Assembly (NCBI GenBank): GCA_947568835.1 | Contig: OX387611.1 | Location: 2,360,001-2,424,000 of the forward strand | Length of the DNA stretch: 64,000 nucleotides | Source: Protonemura montana | Taxonomy: Eukaryota; Arthropoda; Insecta; Plecoptera; Nemouridae | Reading direction: 5' to 3' | In this document: positions 47,781 to 58,128 of the stretch, piece after piece | Numbering within the stretch: position 1 is the first letter of the stretch | Layout of the letters: every line of letters starts with the position of its first letter | Translations under genes and position numbers: made by a program | Notes under the pieces: generated by a model | The model's input: the letters and a program-made list of their open reading frames with translations, nothing else | The model's database searches: none | What the model was told of the DNA's origin: nothing

Positions 47781-49840
47781 TCAGCAAGCTGATCTTAAAT
47801 AACCTGGATAGAGCATAGGATCCAGCCAGCTGATCTCAAATAACCTAGATAGCAACATAGATAGCAACATAGCAACCAGCCAGCTGATCTCATATAACCT
47901 GGAAAGAGCATAGGATCCAGCCTCCTGATCACAAAGATTCTGGAAAGAGCATAGGATCCAGTTAGTTGATCCTAAATAACATGGATAAGGCATATGATCG
48001 AGCAGCTGATCTCAAATAACCTGGATAGAGCATAGGATCCAGTCATCTGATCTCAAATAACCTGGATAGAAAATAGGATCCAGCCAGCTGATCTCAAATA
48101 ACCTGGATAGAACATAGGATCCAGCCAGCTGATCTCAAATAACCTGGCTAGAACATATGATCCAGCCAGCTGGTCTTAAATAACCTGGATAGAGCATTGG
48201 ATCCAGCCAGCTGATTTCAAATAACCTGGATATAGTATAGGATCCAGCCAGCTGATCTCAAATAACCTGGATAGAGCATAGGATCCAGCCAGCTGATCTC
48301 AAATAACCTGGATAGAGCATAGGATCCAGCCAGCTGATCTCAAATTACCTGGATAGAGCATAGGATCCAGCCAGCTGATCTCAAGTAACATGGATAGAGC
48401 ATAGGATCCAGCCAGCTGATCTCAAGTAACATGGATAGAGCATAGGATCCAGCCAGCTGATCTCAAATAACCTGGATAGAGCATAGGATCCAGCCAGCTG
48501 ATCTCAAATAACCTAGATAGAACATAGGATCCAGCCAGCTGTTCTCAAATAACCTGGATAGAGCATAGGATCCAACCAGCTGATCTCAAATAACCTGGAT
48601 AGAGCATAGGATCCAGCCAGCTGATCTCAAATAACCTGGATAGAACATAGGATCCAGTCAGCAGATCTCAAATAACCTGGATAGAGCATAGGATCCAGCC
48701 AGCTGATCTCAAATAACCTGGATAGAGCATAGGTCCAGCCAGCTGATCACAAATAACCTGGATAGAGCATAGGATCCAGCCGGCTGATCTCAAATAACCT
48801 GGATAGAGCATAGGATCCAACCAGCTGATCTCAAATAACCTGGATAGAGCATAGGATCCAGCCAGCTTATCTCAAATAACCTGGATAGAGCATAGGATCC
48901 AGCCAGCTGATCTCAAATAACCTGGATAGAGCATAGGATCCAGCCAGCTGATCTCAAATAACCTGGATAGAGGCAAGGATCCAGCCAGCTGATCTCAAAT
49001 AACCTGGATAGAACATAGGATCCAGCCAGCTGATCTCAAATAACCTGGATAGAGCATAGGATCCAGCCAGCTGATCTCAAATAACCTTGATAGAGCATAG
49101 GATCCAGCCAGCTGATCTCAAATAACCTGGATAGAGCATAGGATCCAGCCAGCAGATCTCAAATAACCTGGATAGAGCATAGGATTCAGTCAGCTGATCT
49201 CAAATAACCTGGATAGAGCATAGGATCCTGCCAGCTGATCTCAAATAACCTGGATAGAGCATAGGATCCAGCCAGCTGATCTCAAATAACCTGGATAGAG
49301 CATAGGATCCAACCAGCTGATCTCAAATAACCTGGATAGAGCATAGGATCCAACCAGCTGATCTCAAATAACCTGGATAGAGCATAGGATCCAGCCAGCT
49401 GATCTCAAATAACCTGGATAGAGCATAGGATCCAGCCAGCTGATCTCAAATAACCTGGATAGAGCATAGGATCCAACCAGCTGATCTCAAATAACCTGGA
49501 TAGAGCATAGGATCCAACCAGCTGATCTCAAATAACCTGGATAGAGCATAGGATCCAACCAGCTGATCTCAAATAACCTGGATAGAGCATAGGATCCAGC
49601 CAGCTGATCTCAAATAACCTGGATAGAGCATAGGATCCAGCCAGCTGATCTCAAATAACCTGGATAGAGCATAGGATCCAACCAGCTGATCTCAAATAAC
49701 CTGGATAGAGCATAGGATCCAGCCAGCTGATCTCAAATAACCTGGATAGAGCATAGGATCCAACCAGCTGATCTCAAATAACCTGGATAGAGCATAGGAT
49801 CCAACCAGCTGATCTCAAATAACCTGGATAGAGCATAGGA
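47781..49840 (+). repeat. 41-bp satellite array, about 50 copies
   Basis: Units contain 'agctgatctcaaataacctg' and 'gatagagcataggatccagc'. The left ~250 bp is more diverged (47781-48000) and the right end is nearly uniform, which fits homogenisation from the right. The array ends directly at the second copy of the 167-bp direct repeat. Confidence 0.95.
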
Positions 49841-50007
49841 CAACTTACCGTGTGTGCTTTCAGTCATCGTAAGAAGAGGGTGCTTCAATGAAGATTGTTC
49901 TTTCCAAACCTCGTCGTCTCAGAGTCAAGGTCAGCAATTACCTGTCAAATAAAAGTGTTCATCATTAGAGCCCCATTTACTGACATTCAATAGAACATTG
50001 ACACAGA
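49841..50007 (-). repeat. 167-bp direct repeat, copy 2, with splice signals
   Basis: Second copy of the sequence at 45937-46103, 3,904 bp away. It begins at the last unit of the 41-bp array. The acceptor and donor of the candidate 93-nt untranslated exon (49941 down to 49849) are both kept, although about one base in ten differs overall. Confidence 0.6.
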
Positions 50008-51336
50008 TTTACACAGTAAAACTAAGTTAAACAAATGAACTAAAAGTCAAGACATGTGGCTTCCTGTTGCTAGTGCCAAGGAGTGAGGAAGTCGAAGACT
50101 CGTTGACGTTCGGTTGCTGTTGATGAAGTTTGACTTCAACTTGAAGTCACTTCACTTTACTGGTTCAACTTGATATAAATTGTATCACAATACTTCACCA
50201 TACTTCACAATACTTCACAATACTTTACAACTTTTGTCCAACTTTTGTTCAAGTTTTGTTCAACGCTTGTTTGATCGCTCGTTGCTCCTTGCTGCTTCTC
50301 GTCTGATTGATTTCGTTGGATCGCGCTTCTTTTATCTTGCCGCGTCTTATCTGCCAGCTCCTGATTGGTTGTCTATGACGTCACTGCTGGGATGGGCTGG
50401 TGTTGTGTAAGACGTTGATCTGACTGGTCAAGTAACCATGGTAACGCTAGGATATAACAACAAAATGGCCGCCTCACAGCCAACCAGCAACATTTGCCCA
50501 TCAGAGAAAAGAGGCAAGAAGCTGCGTGTCGGCCATTTTAACAAGGTGTGGTTAAAAGATGGCTGCTATTTAAAGTCTTGTCTCCGTGGTCACGTGCAAG
50601 GAAGCTGGAACCTCGTTCTTCTGTTTTGCTGCCCACGAAGGAGGGGACCAAGGACTGAACCTGGATATGAACCCAGGACTTCCCTAGTGCCGGTCGATCC
50701 AAGGCTTGCTGGTTTCATCGCTCGCGTGAAATCACTAGATAAAAACAATAAAACCCAGCATAACTGTCAGTGTCAGAATATGTCATTTAATTCTGTTTGA
50801 ATTTCATATGCAGAATATTATTTAAAACGTTATCAAAGCTGTGTAAAAGTTTTCAATTATTGGTAAAATGTGGGAGCAGTTAATGGCATGTTTTTCTATT
50901 CAGTTTGCTGATTAAATATGTGTTTCACATGAAATAAGAACTCTTATCTTGGGTTTTTTATTGGCACCTAACGACGTCTGCTTATTTACCGGGGATCGCA
51001 GAAATATATTTTAGATTAGATATACAATTTATTCACCAGTTCAAATACTCATGTCATGACTGGCACAATTTTAACTCATGGACTTCACTTGAATTTTGTG
51101 TGAAAATCACTTTTACATTTGAAAATATTCTCCACCAATCCAAGCTAAGGAAGAACTCAGATGGCGCTTTTGACAGAGCAATTTGAGCAAAGTCCTCCAT
51201 CCTCCCTCTGTGTTGAAATAATGCGGCTTTATGATAAGAGTAAGCGAATTACCGCAGGTATGTAATTAGCATGTTGCATATTTTCGTGCAGTGCCGCTCT
51301 GAGCGGCAGCGACAGCGCTCAGAAGGGAGAATCCAT
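50008..51336. other. Intergenic stretch, no recognised gene
   Basis: Open frames at 50180-50410 and 50438-50800 (plus) show no family features. A short tandem 'acttcacaatacttcac' lies near 50196-50220. Nothing else is identified. Confidence 0.4.
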
Positions 51337-51495
51337 AGGGAGTGGTTAGGGTAGGGAGGGGTTAGGGTAGGGAGGGGTTAGGGTAGGGAGGGGATAGGGT
51401 AGGGAGGGGTTAGGGTAGGGAGGGGTTAGGGTAGGGAGGGGTTAGGGTAGGGAGGAGTTAGGGTAGGGAGGGGTTAGGGTAGGGAGGGGTTAGAT
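51337..51495 (+). repeat. 17-bp minisatellite containing TTAGGG
   Basis: About nine copies of GGTTAGGGTAGGGAGGG. It is G-rich and could form quadruplexes. It is not a simple telomere repeat, because each TTAGGG alternates with TAGGGAGGGG, and the position is internal. Confidence 0.93.
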
Positions 51496-52442
51496 TTTTG
51501 GCGACTTCGGTCAACGGAGCGGCCGCAGGGAAAGACAGTGTTCTACAAGAGAATCGTACTCAACTCGCAGATCGCACCGCGCGAAAAGCCACAAATCTAT
51601 CCATATTATCAGTAAATTCTTTTAAATAAATCAATTTCAATTCATATTACAGTTACAAATCATAGATAAAAATTAATTTTGAAGGGTAAATCTCCCTTAA
51701 ACAAGTGAGCCATTCCAGGATTACATAAGATCAATTGGTTCCATTGTTTCTGTGAAATACACGCGTGATTCAGAGGTTAGAATACAGAAATGTAATTCAA
51801 GAATAAAAGAGATGATATTTTCATGTCTATTCTTGAATCTCGACTTCTTCACTTGAAATCTGCTCGTGTACCTTGCGATCATCTCATTGATAAAAAGTGG
51901 TCTACGTGATGTTTCTGTAGTCAAATGTTTGCTGTTATGTGTGCCGTGATAACGGTTTACCTGGCGACTCTTGATTGCTGGCCGAGGTGAAGATAAGACC
52001 AGTGATATCGGGGTTCGAGTCCACGTTCAAATATCAATTGGTGCGAGTTTATATGGGTGCATAATAATTTAAAAAAACCAGCGCATTGCAAGCGTTTGTA
52101 ATTAAAATCTAATTTCATGGCAAATCTGTAAGATTAATCAATACTAGCAATCAAGCGACGAATCGACATGACATCTTAAGAGAGTTGTTTTTAAAAAGAA
52201 GATAATGATTTGATTGATTAAAACTGGCGCCAGATTTCTGCAGAGTCAATGTACATTGAGCTGAAGTTTGATTACATGTTTGATAAATAAAATCAAACCC
52301 AGTGGGTCACGTGTCGAGAGGCCTACAGAACCGTTTCATTCCAAAAAGTCTTAAGTACACACTTGTTTAATGTCTCCAAAGATAACTTTTAATCTCGTAA
52401 AATTCAGTCACTTTGATTGTTTGTCTTTCTTGCTCTCACAAA
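51496..52442. other. Intergenic stretch, no recognised gene
   Basis: A minus-strand frame at 51721-51924 (67 codons) has no recognisable feature. A tRNA B-box-like 'ggttcgagtcc' occurs at about 52010, but a full tRNA cannot be folded around it. Confidence 0.4.
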
Positions 52443-52660
52443 CCTCCCGGCTTCGGAAGGGATGTTAAGCCGGTGGTCCCCTTGGTGCTCTTCGACAGGA
52501 GTAGGCTACGTGCCGGCACCGGGTTTCCCCTTCTCCCTTCTAAGCTAGGTTTGGTTCATCATCATCCTCATCATCATCCACTCTTTCACCGACGCCATTA
52601 GACCAGTGCCGCAGGGCCAGATGTCAAAACAGTGCGTCGTTAAACACCACAAATAATAAT
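52443..52660 (-). repeat. Interspersed SINE-like repeat, copy B
   Basis: Reverse-strand relative of 3790-3998, roughly 90% alike, with a longer GATGAT run in the middle and a (TTATTA)n edge at 52655-52675. Its core resembles the 68-bp satellite unit at 46107-47365. Confidence 0.7.
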
Positions 52661-53734
52661 AATAACAAACAAACAATTCACTCTAGGCGATACATGAATG
52701 CTACACTGGGAATACAAAACTCACAATGATACTCAATGAATGATAACATAAAAGATCCCTAATTCTCTAGCTAGCTGTCTGGCTAGAATAATATTATCAA
52801 TATTACTTGTGAATGATAGCGCCGATTTAGCCGAGTGTCACGGTCGATCAGGCGTCGTGGTATCAAGGCGGCTCGTAGCTCAGGGCGCGTTAGAGCAGGG
52901 CGACGTTCTTCCAAAACTTCGCTCCCCGTCCGTCTCTTTGCGGTCAGACGATGGTACAATCACGTCCTGGTCTCGATTTACTGGTCTCGGGCCGTCTCTT
53001 CTGACACATCTTGTCGCGTCCCCGGTCTCGGGCCGACTCCCTGCTTCTTCCTTGGCCTTCCTCTCGCGTTCCTCCAGCTCCCCCACCAGATTCCACAACA
53101 CATGACTCCGTCGACCAATCATTGGCTCGCATTTAGTTTGTGACCATATTTGGAGATGTTCGTCCTCAGGGATCACTCAAGTCGGTACTATCCAACCTAC
53201 TCAAATATTAATCTATTTTATATTTAATGAACTGCAACTGATTGGGAGAGGCACTTTGGAACGGATAATAGGGATAGGAACTCACTGCAAGCGTCAACAC
53301 ATTCCTGCGATGCAAGTGGCTACACTTCACAAACCCATGCTAGAACATTTGTCACCCATTCAATACTGATCTGAGATATTAACCAGACGCTCGTGGCTCG
53401 AAGCTTATGCGCATTATGTGCATAGCACCAACCGATGTCAGAATACTTGTCCCCCTTATTAAAACCTTAAACATTAAACAGATGGCTCGACGCACATGCG
53501 CACGCACGCCTGCGTGCATTATGTGCACCTCACGGAACTCTTCTTTTACTCGCGATTATTTGATTTTATGGTCGAGAACTTTAGGTTCAGGTTTGTCAAC
53601 AATAGTTACAAACTGAATTTTTCAGAATTTTTAGAATTTTCTAAACATTTGCCCAAAAGTTTATCAAATCAACGCTAGGTATCATCGTTTTTCACCCCAG
53701 TTTCGGAATGAATTTTAATAGAGACACGATTATT
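52661..53734. other. Intergenic stretch, no recognised gene
   Basis: Overlapping GC-richer frames on both strands at 52809-53176 look like chance frames with no conserved motif. 'gtagctcagggcgcgttaga' near 52875 resembles a tRNA D arm, but no matching T arm follows. Confidence 0.4.
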
Positions 53735-54042
53735 TTTTTTATTTTTTTTTTATTTATTTATTTATTTATTTTCCTTTGACCCGTTCCAGAGTATTGGAAA
53801 TTGTCAGTTCTACAATTCAGAATACAATCAATATATACAATATATACAATGCTTATACATATATATACAGCGAAACATACATGAAAGAATACAACAATTA
53901 TATATTAATTTTACAGCTCTTCACAATACTCCTTTACTGAGTAAAATGCTTTATCAGTTAAGTATAATTTCAAATTCGCATAAAGCTGCGGACCTTTTTT
54001 ACCCTTTAAAAAATTGGGAAGAGCATTAGTCAGTTTAGCACC
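53735..54042 (-). pseudogene. 3' end of a truncated LINE
   Basis: Minus strand. 54042-53911 encodes 43 residues and a stop, with the usual LINE ORF2 C-terminus (LTNALPNFLKGKK ... LTDKAFYSVKEYCEEL). A 3' UTR of about 130 bp and an (AATA)n-type tail follow, seen on the plus strand as 'atttatttatttattt' near 53750-53770. An in-frame stop lies directly upstream of the piece, so the copy is truncated and dead. Confidence 0.65.
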
Positions 54043-54281
54043 TTACAAATTTAAGGGAGATTTCAAACAAGTTGTGAAATACAAATTTGTAGTTGATTAA
54101 TTTTTCAATCTAACGACACAAAAAACATACAGTTTTATGTTTTTATGAAGAAATGACCAAGTAATTGGAACGAGAAGTTTACACTTTCTTTGTTAGTTTG
54201 ATAATTCGACCTAGATTAGCACAATACGTGTTATTTTGCCGGAAAGAAGTGTCCATGTGATAGTGAATATATTAGCACCTA

Positions 54282-54500
54282 CACTGCAAAAACAGTACTC
54301 TTGTTTCCAGCACATTGAGCGCTCTAAAGTTGCCATCGACTTGAAGACATTAATTTAGTCTGGTTTCAAGACTACTGATCCATCTGAATTTAAATTCAGA
54401 GATTCATTTTCTCTGGTTTGCAAAACCAGAGTTTCATACTCTCTGAATGGAGAAACCAGACAGTATGTCAGTCTGAAAATTTGGATTTGATTTGGGGATG
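54282..54500. repeat. Left terminal and subterminal region of the CACTA element
   Basis: A 15-bp terminal inverted repeat is followed by palindromes 'agtctggtttcaagact' (about 54356), 'atctgaatttaaattcagag' and 'ctctggtttgcaaaaccaga' (about 54414). Related half-sites are 'gaaaccagacag' and 'cagtctgaaaa'. In plant CACTA elements comparable subterminal motifs are bound by the accessory protein TnpA. That role here is inference. Confidence 0.75.
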
Positions 54501-54680
54501 GGATGGAATGAAAGGGAATGTGGTATCAATATCAACACCGAATCTGCATGATATTTGCTCAACTTTATTCCTTTGGTTTTGTAACGAGATGGGTTATTAC
54601 TTATTACCCATGCTAACAAAAGCATATAATACACTATATGGTAACAAAAAAAAAACCGGTGTCAATAGTATAAAATACAA

Positions 54681-54980
54681 GCAGGTATCAAATTCACCTT
54701 CAACATAATGCCTTCAGTGGCTATTTGGTAGGAATACGATTTAAAGAAAAAATAGCCATGTTATGATTATCAAATCTACTATAAGTCAACACAATTTGTC
54801 AATGGCTATTTAGAAAGTAAAATATGGGAGCAGGTATCAAATTCACCTTCAACACAATGCCTTCAGTGGCTATTTGGCAGGAATACGACTTAAAGTCAAA
54901 AAAAGTAAAGTTACGATTTCCAAATCTACTAGTCAACAAAATTCTTTAATGGCTATTTTGGCAGCAATTTAAGTAAAAAT
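54681..54980 (+). repeat. 149-bp tandem duplication inside the CACTA element
   Basis: 'gcaggtatcaaattcacctt' at 54681 recurs at 54830, with the following 'atgccttcagtggctatttg' also repeated. A third partial echo ('atgccttcaatggctattt') is at about 55382, overlapping the end of the SAM gene region. It lies between the left subterminal region and the 3' end of the SAM gene. The rest of 54500-55400 shows no gene. Confidence 0.75.
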
Positions 54981-55401
54981 AGTACCTAATGGTATAAGTA
55001 GAAAATCTACCTTAAGAACGGGCAAGTGCAAGCTCAGCAAATTCCGAAAAATTATTTTTTTACTATGTGTACTTCCAGTTGCCAAATTCCTCTGCCAAAT
55101 TGTTTCTTATAGCAACACATTTTATTATATCTTTATACAATTGAGTTGTTTTAACCAATGTGATAAGATAACTTATGAATGTATCCCTATACCTACATTA
55201 AAAAGCTTTTAGATACACATTTGTAAACGAACTATCAAATTTGTTTTAAAAAAATGTATTGGAGAACAAAATTCTGTTATGAGAACTAAGCTGGCAGATA
55301 GCACAGCTGGAAGTATGATCAAAAACTCAATTTGTTGGAATTAGCGATGGCAGTGGCTGCGCTTGCCCGGTCTTAAACACAATGCCTTCAATGGCTATTT
55401 G

Positions 55402-57849
55402 TTACTCTAAATCTAAATATTCCTTAATAAACTTATTGTATGTAAGTGTTCCCTGGAACTTTGTTCCAATCTTGGTTTTCAACATGTACAAGTGTAGAAA
55501 TGTTAGAAACATACCATATGCAGAGGGAAAGTTTCTGTCCATTACAAAGTATGATCCAAGTAACACCAGCAGAAGCTGATGTGTCGATAGCGCGCCCGAA
55601 TGGCACATGACGCGACCTTCGCATAGGAGCGCCGAACTGATGATAGTTTTTTCATCAAAATAAACCACCATGCACGGGCCCTGCACAGCTTCAGACGTCA
55701 AGTCAAACTCTTGACCGGCCTGCAACAAAGCACGACATTAACGCCCTCATTTCAGCTGATAGTGCGGTATATGAATACATAGCTACAAAATAATGCCAAT
55801 GTACCATTGCAAGCTCCAGCAAGGGGCGACTACCCTTTTTGGTGCGAGGATGAAGTCGGGAAAGCAGCCGGACGAATAAATTCATATTCTCCAAGTCGGC
55901 AAACTCGAAGTGGTCATCTTCTTTACCAAAAATTACTTTCAGTTTTCTAGACACTTCGGCAAATGCGTCAGACGTGTTGGAGATATCTTGTATCAACCCG
56001 AAATCAAAAATCAACTGAAATAAAAATAGACAGTTAGTACCCTGATCTTTAGTAACCTGGCTTACAATTTCAATTTCAATTGAGTTAATGCCCCTACCAT
56101 TTCTGTGTTTGATAAATGGGGAAATATATCCAGAATATCTGAGCAGGTGGTTGCCGCAGCAACCACTTTTCGTCGTTCTTGCGCCGTTTGTACGAGCAAG
56201 AGCTTAATGTGTGGTCCCCCTCCAGCCCCCTTCTTCTTCAGCTCCTTCATCATATCGGACATTGGATCTTCAACTAGCTCAGCTGGTTTAGTAGTACTGT
56301 AAAAAAAAAAGTTAATTTCACATAACCTTTAGTACCTACTATTATATTATGATACAACAGAAAGTTTAAAACAGTAAATTTTTTACCATTCGTGAATGGA
56401 GACCACTGCACTTTTGTGGACAATCTTTAGGTTCTTTGTTTTGCGGGATTTTCCCGCCAAAGTCCTTTTTTCTTCATAAACGTGATTAGTTCTGCACCTT
56501 TGAAGCCGCAATCGTACAGACACCTGTTAGAAGGGAAAAACCAATCGTAGACTTGCAGATAGATCCAAATAACCATTGCCTAGGTCAACAATTATATTTT
56601 TATATTAAAGGCTTTGACATGTAGGAGTGGCTTTAGGCAGTCACTTTAGGTATTTTTTATTAATATTACTGGCCCAATGACAATAATGATGGTATCACCG
56701 GCCATGATCGGTACCAAGTAGGTACCTACTTGCATAAAAAATGACAACCACAGAAGATAAGTTGCAACGTAAACTTACATTTCGATGTTCTGACCCGTCT
56801 CCCAAAAATGGGTACTTGTCGACAACCGCCAAACTGTAGTTTGAGTAATCAGTTGGTGTTGGGTTTCCATTTGTTATGCCCAACAGATGGACAGAGAGCA
56901 TTCTTACAAGCTCTAAATGTAAATGGCCATTTCGCTCAAGGTCCCCTCGGCTATGGGCTACTTGCAGGTTATATGTAAGCTCTGGAATGGTCGTGGGGTA
57001 TGGAATAACATCCTTAGTTTTCCTTTTCACATAGAAGGCATTTTTCTGTGCAAGTAGTCTTGGTTTGGGTGGAGTGTCTCTGGCAGCTGGTGATTCCACC
57101 CTGATAGTGGAGGCACTGGAGATGGAGCTCACATCCTCAATGACACAATCAACAACATTTTCAGTTGCGAATGATGTTGTGGCCTAAAATCAAAGAAATC
57201 AAAGACCAGTCAGAAGGGCAAAAAGATGATAGGGCCAAAATATTTGACATTAGGTAAAAATTATTGAAAGATGATAGGTTACCTACAAGAATGCACCGTA
57301 ACTTGAAATATCAGAACGAGAAGTTATGACAAGTTTCGTACCACTACTGGGATGTTGTCCATGATTACAATGGGCTCCGACTCTTGGTGCAACTCATGTA
57401 GTTTCTTCAAAAAAATTACACGCTTTCCGATGGAAGGTATAAGAACGGCAATAATATCTGCATGCCCGCTCAGGGCAGCCAGTGCCTCCCGGTTTATATC
57501 CGCCTCTGAAATATAAAATGGAACCACCGTGAATGGTGGTGACTGGTGATACAGAGAGTGCGGCTACCTTTTCAGTGGTGGCATCACAGTTCAGTTACTT
57601 TGATCACCAGTAGGTAAGCTTTAAGGTATGTAAACTTGCATACCCTGGTAACCCTAAACTAAGCCCAAGTAGGATACATAAGGACACACACCCAAGTAGG
57701 TTAGTTTAACCTAGAAGGATATGAAAGTTTACCATTTGTTACAATGAATTAATGGTTATTCATCCTGCTTTACACTTACCTCGAAAAGATTCCACAAGTG
57801 ATTCTAATCCCCACTTGTAGAGGATAGCTTCGGTGTAGTCGTCTGCCAT
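55402..57849 (-). CDS. SAM-domain (SAMD3-like) protein of the CACTA element, six coding exons
   Basis: Exons joined by hand on the minus strand: 57849-57780, 57505-57342, 57183-56779, 56523-56387, 56296-56098, 56014-55805 and 55719-55402. Each intron is GT-AG and every junction is in phase, giving 500 residues and a TAA stop. Residues ~7-63 form a SAM domain split by intron 1 (ILYKWGLESLVESF | ADINREALAALSGHADIIAVLIPSIGKRVIFL). The middle ('PTPTDYSNYSLAVVDKYPFLGD', then a basic segment) and the C-terminus ('CMVVYFDEKTIISSALLCEG', 'GSYFVMDRNFPSAYGMFLTF') match the layout of animal proteins annotated SAMD3-like. It lies inside the transposon ends and diverges from the transposase, so I infer an accessory, perhaps DNA-end-binding or oligomerising, role. 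The listed pieces number seven, counting the short first exon. Confidence 0.82.
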
Positions 57850-58128
57850 TATTTTGTACCCGAATCGCACAGTGGCTATACAAAACACTTCGAAGATTCC
57901 CAATTTCTGAGGCGACGCCGCTTCACCTGCTATAAGGGCTAGAATCGCTAAAAACGCGCGAAAATCGGTCGGAGCTGCTGTCTAGCTCAGCCTAGGTCGG
58001 ATCAGCTGACCGTGTTGTCAATGTCAAGTAGCACTAGCAGTCCGAGTTCGATCACAGGGTGCTTTTGTGTTATTTATTTTATTTAAATATTTTTAATAGA
58101 TTTGCTTGCACGGTCACAATAAAATGAA
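57850..58128. promoter_or_regulatory. Shared bidirectional promoter region of the CACTA genes
   Basis: 279 bp separate the two start codons. The middle is relatively GC-rich ('gaggcgacgccgcttcacc', 'aaacgcgcgaaaatcggtcg'), and an AT-rich stretch (tttattttatttaaatattt) lies before the plus-strand gene. No TATA box is certain. The region is inferred to be a promoter from gene arrangement only. Confidence 0.4.

Noticed and set aside
51337-51495. Chromosome-end telomere
   Set aside because: Only nine variant units, internal, with unique sequence on both sides.
51968-52030. tRNA gene (B box 'ggttcgagtcc' with 'tggccgagg' upstream)
   Set aside because: The A-box to B-box distance is about 33 nt instead of about 45, and no acceptor stem can be paired.
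52862-52910. tRNA D-arm-like 'gtagctcagggcgcgttaga'
   Set aside because: No T arm or B box follows at the right distance. It may be the head of an old tRNA-derived SINE, but the rest is not recognisable.
52809-53176. Overlapping ~100-codon frames on both strands
   Set aside because: Chance frames in a GC-richer patch without motifs or consistent context.
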